Positions 17,975 through 26,316 of a stretch of 64,000 nucleotides of DNA are shown here, piece by piece. The notes beneath the pieces are model-generated. The model was not told the DNA's origin. It did no database searches and saw nothing but the letters and a program-made list of their open reading frames with translations. This stretch comes from Labilibaculum sp. (GTDB lineage: Bacteria > Bacteroidota > Bacteroidia > Bacteroidales > Marinifilaceae). The stretch lies in NCBI RefSeq assembly GCF_963664555.1, contig NZ_OY761461.1, forward strand, positions 1,736,001 to 1,800,000, in the 5' to 3' direction. A program made the position numbers and the translations under genes. Numbering within the stretch: position 1 is the stretch's first letter; the number at the start of each line of letters is the position of its first letter.

Positions 17975-19465
17975 ATGTTTAAATACGGAATTGATCGACT
18001 AAGTGTTGATAAGACGATACAAATTGCTCGGGGAGAGCTAAAAGCGGGATTAACTGCAGAAGCTGTCAGTAAAGTGAATGCCTGCAGAGCCAAGGTAGAA
18101 ACAATGGCGAAGTCCAATAAAGCTTATTATGGAATCAATACCGGTTTTGGCCCTTTGTGTGATACTCAGATTTCGCCGGAAGAAACCAGTAAATTGCAGG
18201 AAAACTTGCTGATAACTCATGCTGTAGGTGTTGGAAATCCTATTGGTAAAGAGCTATCTAAAATCATGATGATTTGTAAGGTACAAGCATTGGCGCAGGG
18301 TTTTTCGGGTGTTCGGTTGGAAGTGATTGAACGTATTTTATTTTTTATTGAAAATGATTTGGTTCCAGTTGTTCCGGAACAAGGTTCTGTTGGTGCTTCG
18401 GGCGATCTAGCTCCTTTGTCGCATTTATTTTTACCTCTTTTAGGAGAAGGAGAATTTTGGATCGGCAAAGATATTGTTCCTGCCAAAGAAGTATTGGCAA
18501 AGCATGGACTGAAGGCTATTCGTTTGGAAGCAAAAGAAGGTTTGGGTTTGATTAACGGAACTCAGTTTATTTTGGCTCACACCATACGTGGTTTGTATAA
18601 AATGGAATATCTTCTTGATTTGGCTGATGTTGCAGGAGCAATGAGTCTGGAAGGTTTTCAGGGGAGTGCTGCTCCTTTCAAACCGGAATTACATGCTATT
18701 CGTCCGTTTAAAGGAAATATTAAAGTGGCGGAACGCATGCGTATGCTGTTGGAAAACTCAGAAAATTTAGCGGGCCATATTGATTGTGAACGTGTTCAGG
18801 ATCCATATTCGTTACGTTGTATTCCACAGGTTCATGGTGCATCCAGAAATGCATGGTATCATTTGAATGAGCTGGCTGAAATCGAAATGAATTCGGTGAC
18901 AGATAATCCAATTGTATTAAGCGATACCGAAGCTATTTCAGGCGGTAACTTCCACGGACAACCTTTGGCGATGGCTTTGGATTACTGTTCGATAGCGGCA
19001 TCGGAGCTTGGTAATATTGCCGACAGAAGATGTTACCTGCTGCTGGAAGGTAAATTTGGATTGCCTCGTTTGCTGACTGCAAGTGGTGGATTAAATTCAG
19101 GATTTATGATTCCTCAATATACTACCGCCGCACTGGTTACTGAGAATAAATCACTTTGTTTTCCTCCGTCAGCAGATAGTGTTCCAACTTCATTAGGACA
19201 AGAGGATCACGTTTCGATGGGAAGTATTTCGGGACGAAAATTCAATCAGATATTGGGTAATATCGAGAAAATTTTTGCCATTGAATTGATGTATGCTGCT
19301 CAGGCATTGGAATTCAGAAGTCCAAATCATTTTTCAGATATCATGACAGAAAATTTCAAAATTATCAGAAGTAAAGTGGATAAACTGGAAGATGACCGTG
19401 TGTTGAAAGATGATATCTACGCAATGATTGATTTTGTGAAGACCAGAGCTTTTATTGTGAAATAG
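17975..19465 (+). CDS. hutH: Histidine ammonia-lyase
   Basis: Catalyses the first step of histidine breakdown, L-histidine to trans-urocanate plus ammonia, in the cytoplasm. 496 residues, family length. The Ala-Ser-Gly that cyclises to the MIO prosthetic group is at 141-143 in VGASGDLAPLSH, and the active-site tyrosine region YYGINTGFGP is at 51-60. Further conserved parts: NGTQF near 190, and SVPTSLGQEDHVSMG near 410. It starts 27 nt after an exact -7 element and is followed 13 nt later by hutU, so hutH-hutU are cotranscribed. Control is probably by the divergent LysR protein. Confidence 0.97.
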   Translation: MFKYGIDRLSVDKTIQIARGELKAGLTAEAVSKVNACRAKVETMAKSNKAYYGINTGFGPLCDTQISPEETSKLQENLLITHAVGVGNPIGKELSKIMMICKVQALAQGFSGVRLEVIERILFFIENDLVPVVPEQGSVGASGDLAPLSHLFLPLLGEGEFWIGKDIVPAKEVLAKHGLKAIRLEAKEGLGLINGTQFILAHTIRGLYKMEYLLDLADVAGAMSLEGFQGSAAPFKPELHAIRPFKGNIKVAERMRMLLENSENLAGHIDCERVQDPYSLRCIPQVHGASRNAWYHLNELAEIEMNSVTDNPIVLSDTEAISGGNFHGQPLAMALDYCSIAASELGNIADRRCYLLLEGKFGLPRLLTASGGLNSGFMIPQYTTAALVTENKSLCFPPSADSVPTSLGQEDHVSMGSISGRKFNQILGNIEKIFAIELMYAAQALEFRSPNHFSDIMTENFKIIRSKVDKLEDDRVLKDDIYAMIDFVKTRAFIVK

Positions 19466-19478
19466 TAAAATCGAAAGT

Positions 19479-21476
19479 ATGACATTTCAAGAACAAATAT
19501 TGCAGGGGATTCCAGCCGAATTACCTGCAAAAAAAGCATATCCGAAGGATGCGAACAGAGCTCCCAAAAGGAAAGATATTTTATCGGTAGAGGAAAAGCA
19601 GTTGGCGATTCGTAATGCTCTGCGTTATTTTCCTAAAGAATGGCACAAAGAGTTAGCTGTTGAATTTGCTCAGGAATTACTCGATTTTGGACGTATTTAC
19701 ATGTATCGGTTTAAGCCGGAATACAAAATGTATGCCCGCCCGATTCAGGAATATCCTGCTAAATCAATACAGGCTGCGGGTATTATGCTGATGATGCAGA
19801 ACAATTTGAATCCTGCAGTAGCTCAGCATCCCGAGGAGTTGATTACTTACGGCGGTAACGGAGCTGTTTTTCAGAATTGGGCGCAGTACCTGCTTACCAT
19901 GCAGTATTTGGCGACCATGACCGACGAGCAGACTTTGAATTTGTATTCTGGTCACCCGATGGGTTTGTTTCCTTCTTCGAAAGGAGCCCCAAGAGTGGTG
20001 GTTACCAATGGCATGGTTGTCCCTAATTATTCCAAACCAGATGATTGGGAGAAATTTAATGCGCTGGGTGTATCTCAATACGGGCAGATGACAGCAGGAT
20101 CGTTTATGTATATTGGTCCGCAGGGTATTGTTCATGGTACCACCATTACGGTCATGAATGCCTTCCGTAAAATCCTGAAAAAGGGAGAAACTCCTTCAGG
20201 AAAGATTTTTTTAACTGCCGGATTGGGTGGAATGAGTGGTGCGCAGCCAAAGGCCGGAAATATTGCCGGTTGTATTACCGTAGCGGCCGAAGTGAATCCC
20301 AAAGCAGCCAAAAAACGTCACGAGCAGGGTTGGGTTGATGTTTTGATTGATTCAATGGATGAATTGGTTGCCCGTGTAAGAAAAGCACAGGAGACCAACG
20401 AGGTGGTTTCCATTGCATTTATTGGTAATGTAGTTGATGTTTGGGAGCGTTTCGATGCGGAGAATATCTTCATTCATATTGGTTCCGATCAAACATCATT
20501 GCACATTCCATGGACAGGTGGATATTATCCTGTTGATACTTCCTATGAAGAATCGAACAGATTGATTCGTGAAGAACCGGAGCTGTTCAAGGAAAAGGTA
20601 CAGGCAACATTACGCCGTCATGCAGCATCTGTAAATAATCACACAGCAAAGGGAACTTATTTCTTCGATTACGGGAATGCCTTTTTGTTGGAAGCTTCCC
20701 GCGCCGGAGCAGATATCATGGCTGAAAATGGAATTGATTTTAAATACAAATCATACGTTCAGGATATTTTAGGCCCAATGTGCTTCGATTATGGTTTTGG
20801 ACCTTTCCGTTGGGTTTGTGCTTCGGGACGAGCTGAAGATTTGGATCAGACCGATGAAATAGCCATGAATGTGCTGCAGGAAATCATGGAAAGTTCTCCG
20901 GAAGAAATTCAATTGCAGATGCAGGATAACATTACCTGGATTAAGGATGCCAAGAAGAACAAAATGGTAGTTGGTTCGCAGGCGCGTATTTTATATGCCG
21001 ATGCCGAAGGACGCTCAAAAATTGCTGAAGCATTCAACAATGCAATTGCAGCCGGTAAAATAGGTCCGGTGGTTTTGGGCCGCGATCATCACGATGTGAG
21101 TGGAACAGATTCTCCTTACCGCGAAACTTCCAATATTTACGACGGCAGTAAGTTTACTGCTGATATGGCCATTCAGAATGTGATTGGTGACAGCTTTAGA
21201 GGTGCAACCTGGGTGTCGATTCACAATGGCGGCGGCGTAGGCTGGGGAGAGGTTACCAATGGTGGATTCGGAATGTTGCTTGACGGAACCCGGGAAGCTG
21301 ATGCACGCCTGAAAAACATGTTGTTTTACGATGTAAACAACGGCATTGCCCGACGCAGCTGGGCAAGAAACAAGGAAGCGATGTTTGCCATTAAACGGGA
21401 AATGGAACGCACACCTGATTTAAAGGTAACCGTTCCCAATCTGGTAGATGACAACCTGCTGACTGATCTTTTTTAA
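19479..21476 (+). CDS. hutU: Urocanate hydratase
   Basis: Converts urocanate to 4-imidazolone-5-propionate using tightly bound NAD as an electrophile. At 665 residues it belongs to the longer, eukaryote-like urocanase group, compared with about 555 residues in Pseudomonas. Visible motifs: YGGNGAVFQNW near 126-136, the Gly-rich NAD loop GLGGMSG at 248-254, the HTAKGTYFFDYGNAF region near 387, FDYGFGPFRWVCASG near 430, and HNGGGVGWGEV near 583. It lies 13 nt behind hutH. A 12-bp perfect hairpin 23 nt after its stop separates it from hutG. Confidence 0.96.
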   Translation: MTFQEQILQGIPAELPAKKAYPKDANRAPKRKDILSVEEKQLAIRNALRYFPKEWHKELAVEFAQELLDFGRIYMYRFKPEYKMYARPIQEYPAKSIQAAGIMLMMQNNLNPAVAQHPEELITYGGNGAVFQNWAQYLLTMQYLATMTDEQTLNLYSGHPMGLFPSSKGAPRVVVTNGMVVPNYSKPDDWEKFNALGVSQYGQMTAGSFMYIGPQGIVHGTTITVMNAFRKILKKGETPSGKIFLTAGLGGMSGAQPKAGNIAGCITVAAEVNPKAAKKRHEQGWVDVLIDSMDELVARVRKAQETNEVVSIAFIGNVVDVWERFDAENIFIHIGSDQTSLHIPWTGGYYPVDTSYEESNRLIREEPELFKEKVQATLRRHAASVNNHTAKGTYFFDYGNAFLLEASRAGADIMAENGIDFKYKSYVQDILGPMCFDYGFGPFRWVCASGRAEDLDQTDEIAMNVLQEIMESSPEEIQLQMQDNITWIKDAKKNKMVVGSQARILYADAEGRSKIAEAFNNAIAAGKIGPVVLGRDHHDVSGTDSPYRETSNIYDGSKFTADMAIQNVIGDSFRGATWVSIHNGGGVGWGEVTNGGFGMLLDGTREADARLKNMLFYDVNNGIARRSWARNKEAMFAIKREMERTPDLKVTVPNLVDDNLLTDLF

Positions 21477-21499
21477 AAATCGTTTTTAGATCAAAATAG

Positions 21500-21528
21500 A
21501 ATTGGTTCAGGTATTTCCTGAACCAATT
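21500..21528 (+). terminator. Strong hairpin between hutU and hutG
   Basis: Perfect 12-bp arms AATTGGTTCAGG / CCTGAACCAATT with a 5-nt loop. No real T run follows (TCATAT), so it may be an attenuating or mRNA-stabilising element rather than a full terminator. It ends 22 nt before the hutG start. Confidence 0.55.
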
Positions 21529-21550
21529 TCATATATACGAATTTGTAGTT

Positions 21551-22570
21551 GTGGAGAGAAGAGATAATGAATCGATAAATGCTGAATACAGGCCTGCTGA
21601 AAAAGGATACTGGGAGGGACGCAAGTCAAATCCAGACATGGGAAAACAGTATTGGCACCAGCAAATTGAATTTGTAAACTGGGATGAATTGAATCAGCAG
21701 TCTGATGATTCAAAGATCGATATTGCCATTTTGGGTTATGTGTGCGATGAGGGAGTGCGCCGGAACCGGGGAAGAATGGGAGCGCACGAAGGACCTAAGG
21801 CGATTCGCGACCGATTGGCAAAACTGCCGATCCACTTCGAGTCCAAACGTGTGATTGATGCCGGCAATATTGTCTGCAGCGATGATGATATGGAAGCTTG
21901 TCAGACACTATTTTCCCATGCAATCTCCGACTTAATTAAACAGCAAATATTTCCGATTGGCATTGGTGGCGGACACGATATGTCTTACGCACATTTTATG
22001 GGAATACGCGATGCCGTTAAGGAGACTCAAAAACGAAAAGTGGGAATTATTAATTTCGATGCGCATTTTGATCTTCGCCCGGTAGAGGGGAGAGGAAATT
22101 CCGGAACTCCTTTCAATCAGATTGTTTCGGAGTGCCACGAAAAGGGCGGTCTGGTAGATTATTATGCCATTGGCATTCAGCAGCAATCCAACACCAAAGA
22201 ATTGTTCGATATTGCCAAAAGAGAGCACATCAACTATTCGATTAATTACGATTGTGAATCATCGGCAATGGAAATGGAAAGCCTTAAAAACAAGCTGGCG
22301 CCCATAATTGCCAATAACGATTATCTGTACATCACCATCGATATGGATGGCTTTTCGTCGGCCTATGCACCTGGCGTAAGTGCGCCCTCTCCATTGGGAT
22401 TTACGCCCTATTTTGTGTTTAAACTGCTGCACTTTTTATTCGCAACAAAGAAGGTCATTGCTTTTGATATTGCAGAGTTAAATCCATCGCTCGACAGGGA
22501 CATGCATACGGCGAGCCTGGCAGCCAAAATTGTCGATTTTGTGGTGTTGAATTATGAAGCTCCTACCTAA
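21551..22570 (+). CDS. hutG: Formimidoylglutamase (arginase/ureohydrolase family)
   Basis: Hydrolyses N-formimidoyl-L-glutamate to glutamate and formamide, the last step of one histidine route. 339 residues with the binuclear Mn(II) ligands of ureohydrolases: His142 and Asp143 in GGGHDMSY, Asp170/His172/Asp174 in NFDAHFD, and the two aspartates of ITIDMDGFSSAYAPG near 260. The start is taken as GTG at 21551 because the family N terminus (YWEGRKSNPDMGKQYWHQ) begins before the first internal Met (residue 30) and no upstream ATG exists in frame. Position behind hutU supports the hut role over agmatinase or arginase. hutI is not in the window. Confidence 0.9.
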   Translation: MERRDNESINAEYRPAEKGYWEGRKSNPDMGKQYWHQQIEFVNWDELNQQSDDSKIDIAILGYVCDEGVRRNRGRMGAHEGPKAIRDRLAKLPIHFESKRVIDAGNIVCSDDDMEACQTLFSHAISDLIKQQIFPIGIGGGHDMSYAHFMGIRDAVKETQKRKVGIINFDAHFDLRPVEGRGNSGTPFNQIVSECHEKGGLVDYYAIGIQQQSNTKELFDIAKREHINYSINYDCESSAMEMESLKNKLAPIIANNDYLYITIDMDGFSSAYAPGVSAPSPLGFTPYFVFKLLHFLFATKKVIAFDIAELNPSLDRDMHTASLAAKIVDFVVLNYEAPT

Positions 22571-22609
22571 AATGGAGGGGATAGAGTTTTTACGGCTGTC
22601 ATCAAAATA

Positions 22610-22876
22610 TCATTCTGATTCCTTGTTTTGATCTGCTTTTTTAAACCAGTTTTTAGGGTTCAGGTAGGTTTTGTATTTGCTGAAAAGCTCTTTTCCCACC
22701 ATTATTCCTCCAAGCCAAAACAGCACTTCGCCAATAATCAGAGATATGGTTGAGATTGTAATTTTGGTTGTAGCTTCCATTCCAAGGAAGGGAATTATAG
22801 CTATCAATAGAAAAAATGGAATACAGAAAATAATCAAAAATATTCCGACTCTGATTATCCAGTTCTTTTTTTTCAT
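22610..22876 (-). CDS. Two-helix membrane protein, transporter-suffix-domain type
   Basis: 88 residues, ATG start. Basic N terminus (MKKKNWIIRVG), transmembrane helices at about 9-32 and 40-62, then a conserved-looking tail GGIMVGKELFSKYKTYLNPK. This arrangement matches what is annotated as a transporter suffix domain protein, a small module otherwise found at the end of transporters; the assignment is from memory of the pattern. Role unknown. It converges with hutG and marks the left edge of the accessory stretch. Confidence 0.7.
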   Translation of the reverse strand: MKKKNWIIRVGIFLIIFCIPFFLLIAIIPFLGMEATTKITISTISLIIGEVLFWLGGIMVGKELFSKYKTYLNPKNWFKKADQNKESE

Positions 22877-23076
22877 ATCGTTTATGCTTGCTGGTGATTT
22901 ATAATAGTGTTATGCTTTTCCCGGTACATTGGGATTAACGGCAGTCTGTCTAAAAACTCATTAAACTTCTCAATTCAATTTTAAATACAGCGGTTGTAAG
23001 GATGCATAAAATGAAAAACTTATTCTTTATTATTACTTACCACATGATAATAATTGTCTTCTTTCCCAGTATAAAG
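22877..23076. other. Intergenic sequence left of the intron remnant
   Basis: AT-rich, no gene recognised. A minus-strand frame spanning 23020-23319 crosses the intron remnant and is judged not to be a gene. Confidence 0.35.
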
Positions 23077-23339
23077 GAACGCGATAAAATCGCGCACTAG
23101 CTGTGAGATGGTTAAGGCGTATCTGTAATTGTTATCCCAATCTATTTTATCATTGGACATTAGGCTATCAGTTAACCTAAAATTGAATTGACTGCATAAT
23201 AAGAGCCGTATGAAACGAAGTTCGGCGAAGCCAATTGAGAGATTTATTGCCTGTCCCGATTTTTTTCGGGATACGGTTCTGTGAGAAGTTAGGGGTGAAT
23301 TGAAAATCGACGAAGTCAAATTCCCCTAGCTTACTCGAC
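23077..23339 (+). mobile_element. Degenerate group II intron remnant (domain V/VI and 3' end)
   Basis: The 3' part is recognisable. GAGCCGTAT (23203-23211) pairs with ATACGGTTC (23271-23279), the basal helix of domain V with its AGC triad and G-U pair. Next, AGTTAGGGG (23287-23295) pairs with CCCCTAGCT (23323-23331) as domain VI, followed by TACTCGAC to 23339, with A23333 placed as the branch point. The wording GGTTCTGTGAGA..GGGGTGAA..TACTCGAC is the usual tail of bacterial group II introns. A hairpin at 23077-23097 (GAACGCGAT aaa ATCGCGCAC) could be the start of domain I. Only about 263 nt remain, with no reverse transcriptase frame, so the element is inactive. It lies antisense to the ATPase gene, whose stop codon uses the last intron base. 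Confidence 0.65.
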
Positions 23340-25453
23340 TAGCCTGCGTTTATTCTATCAAATATAGTTATCAGCTCATTATCAATTCTTTCTTTATTTG
23401 AAGCAAATTCCTTAATAATTGAGTTCTGTAAACTAATTGTATTGGTAATGCCCAAGCTCTTACCAACATTTTCTAACAATTCTTTACCTGGGAATAAGTC
23501 TAACCACAAATCAGATTCTAACGCATTTTTTACTTCCGTTTCACAACTCTGAATCATAGTTTCAATATGTGATTGTGATAAAGAACTGCTCAAAGTTTGA
23601 TTAATAGATGTTGATATTTCAACGAATTTTCTTTCAAAAATTTCTTTTGATGCCGATTTGGGCGAATAATTTCCATCTCCATTTGTAAAATATGCTTGAT
23701 TCGCTAAAACTTTACCAATTGAGAAATCTTGAGGTTTAAGTTCCAAATTTAACCTAAAAGACACCATATCCCTAATCACATCAGATGATAATTTTAGTGC
23801 TGTAGAATGAAATAAGGTTTTTAGCTCTTCCTCTGTTTTATCTATATTGAAAATATCTTTTAGAACCAATGATATTATATGAAAATCAATTAAATAGTTT
23901 TCAATCTCATGTTTTGCAAGAACAAACACCTTACCTGAAGTATGACTCCTATATTTATTAATCATTTGTTCAGTCAAATAATCTCTATCACGGATTAAAT
24001 GAAAATTCATGAATCCTAAATTTGATTCCATAATTGAAAGAATAGCTCCGTTAATTCTATTTAGATTATCACTGCTATTTGATGGAACCAATTTAAAGTT
24101 TGAGTTGTTTTCTGGAAATAAATTACTGTAAAACTTTCTATCAGGACTTGAGTTGTCCCCTTCTAAAAAGACAAAATTTTTGGCAACGCCAACATAACCT
24201 GAAAAACCAAAGATATTCTTTAATTGAAGTATGGATTCCTCTTCATTATCTCCAGTTATGAATTTTGCTTTTCTTGTTGTAAGGTCTCTTGAAACATATA
24301 TTGCTTTGTCTCTGCCAGCTTCATCAATAATTTCAGAATTATGAGAAGCTAACCAAATCTGATTTCCTTGTCTTATTGACTTCATATTACGAATGAGAAG
24401 TCGTGATAATTCAGGGTGAAGATGAAGTTCTGGTTCATCGATTACAATTATTGCATTCTCAACATTATGGCGAATAAAAAATGATAGAATAAAAAACACC
24501 TCTTTTTCACCCGATGATAAATCATTGAAAGTAATAACATCATTGGAGGGAAGTTCAATGAATAGATTTGATGGGATAGATTCATTCTTATCTGCGAATT
24601 TGTACGATGGGAACAACCTAACTAATAGTTGTTCATATGGTTTTATTGGGTCTGTAGGTTCGTTTCCTATGTTAATACCTTTGTTTTTCTGATTATGATA
24701 ATTTCCAAGTTCCCTTAGGTAATGATAACGTTGCTGAACAAGAAACTCATACATATCTTGATATTGAATTTCACTGGTATTAAAAGCCATTGTCCATAAA
24801 TGCTCCTTTCTCTTAACATTATCGAATGTAAATATCTGATTTCTATTAAAACTTTTTTGAGGATAATTTCTATCAGAACGTAAGAAGAATCCGAGAGAAC
24901 GTTTAAGTAAATCCTTTAATTCTCTTGTTGCATAACTATGGACTTGATTATGAAGAGTTGCATTCTTCCCATATTCTCCTTCGTTGTAATCAAATGCACG
25001 ATAGTAGACATTATTGCTATTTAAATATTCAATTATGTCGTAATGGTGTTTGTATTTTCTTTGTAATTGTTCTTTAAGTTGTTGCTTTTGTGAATTCCTT
25101 ACAGGCTCTTCAATGTCAGTTTTTTGGTCAATTTGGTTAAAAGATTCTTGTAGTTTTTTCTCATGTGGCTCTAATTCATTTTTCAAAGCACTTATCACAA
25201 TTCCTCTTTCTTCATGGCTTAATCCAATTCCAACTTCAAAAGAAAAACCGTTAAAAGTTCTACTTAATTGCCAACTCAAACTATAAGAGTTTGAAAGTGC
25301 ATATCCTATAAGCTCTAAAACTGAACTTTTCCCACTACCATTCGGTCCTGCTAAAACAATTAAATCTGAGGTACGATTATTAAAATTGAATGAACCAATC
25401 TCAGCATTCTCAATGTGTCTGAATTTTTTAATTTTTATACTCTCTATGTGCAT
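23339..25453 (-). CDS. AAA ATPase fused to DUF4435/TOPRIM-like nuclease domain (candidate fused PARIS-type defence protein)
   Basis: 704 residues. The N-terminal ABC/AAA_15-type ATPase has Walker A GPNGSGKSS at 36-44, a charged coiled-coil insertion at about 90-145, an LSSGEKE signature near 307, Walker B VIDEPELHLHPE near 330, and a switch His in ASHNSEI. The C-terminal part follows the DUF4435 pattern: FLEGDNS (Glu431), RDRD (Asp489, Asp491) and HEIENY (515-520), acidic residues suited to a TOPRIM metal site. AriA (ATPase) and AriB (DUF4435) of the PARIS phage-defence system have these domains as separate or fused proteins; OLD-family nucleases are the alternative. It ends in NAG plus TAG, the stop being formed with the last base of the intron remnant, so a few terminal residues may have been replaced. 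It stands alone, with AT-rich surroundings and repeats. Confidence 0.75.
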   Translation of the reverse strand: MHIESIKIKKFRHIENAEIGSFNFNNRTSDLIVLAGPNGSGKSSVLELIGYALSNSYSLSWQLSRTFNGFSFEVGIGLSHEERGIVISALKNELEPHEKKLQESFNQIDQKTDIEEPVRNSQKQQLKEQLQRKYKHHYDIIEYLNSNNVYYRAFDYNEGEYGKNATLHNQVHSYATRELKDLLKRSLGFFLRSDRNYPQKSFNRNQIFTFDNVKRKEHLWTMAFNTSEIQYQDMYEFLVQQRYHYLRELGNYHNQKNKGINIGNEPTDPIKPYEQLLVRLFPSYKFADKNESIPSNLFIELPSNDVITFNDLSSGEKEVFFILSFFIRHNVENAIIVIDEPELHLHPELSRLLIRNMKSIRQGNQIWLASHNSEIIDEAGRDKAIYVSRDLTTRKAKFITGDNEEESILQLKNIFGFSGYVGVAKNFVFLEGDNSSPDRKFYSNLFPENNSNFKLVPSNSSDNLNRINGAILSIMESNLGFMNFHLIRDRDYLTEQMINKYRSHTSGKVFVLAKHEIENYLIDFHIISLVLKDIFNIDKTEEELKTLFHSTALKLSSDVIRDMVSFRLNLELKPQDFSIGKVLANQAYFTNGDGNYSPKSASKEIFERKFVEISTSINQTLSSSLSQSHIETMIQSCETEVKNALESDLWLDLFPGKELLENVGKSLGITNTISLQNSIIKEFASNKERIDNELITIFDRINAG

Positions 25454-25859
25454 AATATTATTTCCTTTGGTAATGTTTTATCTAATGCAGGCTAACTCCT
25501 AAATAAAGCAATGGGCTTTACTCCGTTTATATTTTTAAAAAAAAGTTTATTTACCGACCCATATCGGGCGGTAATGTACACATATTATGATGACAACATA
25601 AAATGCCACCGGTAAAAGCTTTACTAAAGTAGTAAATCGAACTGATGATTCAAGCTGTCAAACTTGCCAACTTGCAGGCCTTAAGAATTATTGCATAAAA
25701 AAGGCTTTCTGAACGGAACGGGAGACAAATAGGAGAGTTGTTTTTTCATCTGTTGCAGTTTGGCTTTAGCCCGCTGAAATTAAAATATTTCAAAGACTGA
25801 TTTGTTTTTGTATTTATTGAGTTTTCAAAGAATCATTTTTTGTTTTGTACTGAGTACAT
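25454..25859. other. Gene-free upstream region of the ATPase gene
   Basis: About 400 nt without a credible frame. It holds GCAGGCTA at 25487-25494, the inverted match of TAGCCTGC at 23340-23347 at the other end of the ATPase gene, and GGCTTTAGCCCGCTG near 25752, which resembles dispersed Bacteroidota repeats. No clear promoter for the ATPase gene was found. Confidence 0.4.
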
Positions 25860-25863
25860 CGGG

Positions 25864-26237
25864 CAAAAACTCAAGTTTTTAAGCTTTGCACTCAGTACAT
25901 TGTGTCAAAACTCAAGTTTTCAAGTTTTGTACTCAGTGCATTGAGTCAAAACTCAAGTTTTCAGGCTTTGTATTCAGTACATTGAGTCAAAATTCAAGTT
26001 TTCGTGCATTGTACTTTGTACATTGGGCAAAAAATCAATTTTTTATGCTTTGCTACTATTAGTACGGTGCAAAAAACCAATTTTTCGGGCTTTGCTACAA
26101 TTAGCATGGAGCAAAAAACTAATTTTTCATGCTTTACTACAATTAGCATGAAGCAAAAAATCATTTTTTCATGCTTTGCTACTATTAGCACGGGGTAAAA
26201 AATCAATTTGTCAGGTTTTATCACTATTGATATTGAT
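25864..26237. repeat. Tandem repeat of about nine 40-42-bp units in two subfamilies
   Basis: Units anchored on CAAAA begin at 25864, 25906, 25947, 25988, 26028, 26070, 26112, 26154 and 26196 (TAAAA in the last). Units 1-4 contain ACTCAAGTTTT and CTCAGTACATTG (subfamily A, 40-42 bp). Units 5-9 contain AATCAATTTTT and GCTTTGCTAC.ATTAG (subfamily B, 42 bp). The whole unit is conserved, with no unique spacers, so it is a minisatellite and not CRISPR. The 42-bp period keeps frames open on both strands (64 and 103 codons); these are by-products. A decayed half unit precedes 25864. Confidence 0.85.
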
Positions 26238-26282
26238 TGAGAGAAATTTGTCTGCAAAATTGCAGTGCGAACAATCAGATCT

Positions 26283-26316
26283 AAAAAAAGCCTGTTCCTA
26301 TACAATCCGGAACAGG
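26283..26316 (-). terminator. Minus-strand hairpin terminator without an obvious gene
   Basis: Perfect 8-bp arms CCTGTTCC (26291-26298) and GGAACAGG (26309-26316); on the minus strand the stem is followed by seven T. No minus-strand gene ends here, so it may insulate the repeat/ATPase region or end an unrecognised short transcript. Confidence 0.6.

Noticed and set aside
23020..23319. 99-codon minus-strand gene
   Set aside because: It runs antisense through the intron domain V/VI structure and the palindromic insert; no domain recognised.
25864..26237. CRISPR array
   Set aside because: The whole 40-42-bp unit is similar from copy to copy; there are no unique spacers and no cas genes nearby.
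25994..26305. Repeat-encoded proteins on either strand (64 codons plus, 103 codons minus)
   Set aside because: They exist only because the tandem repeat period is a multiple of three; no start context, no homology recognised.
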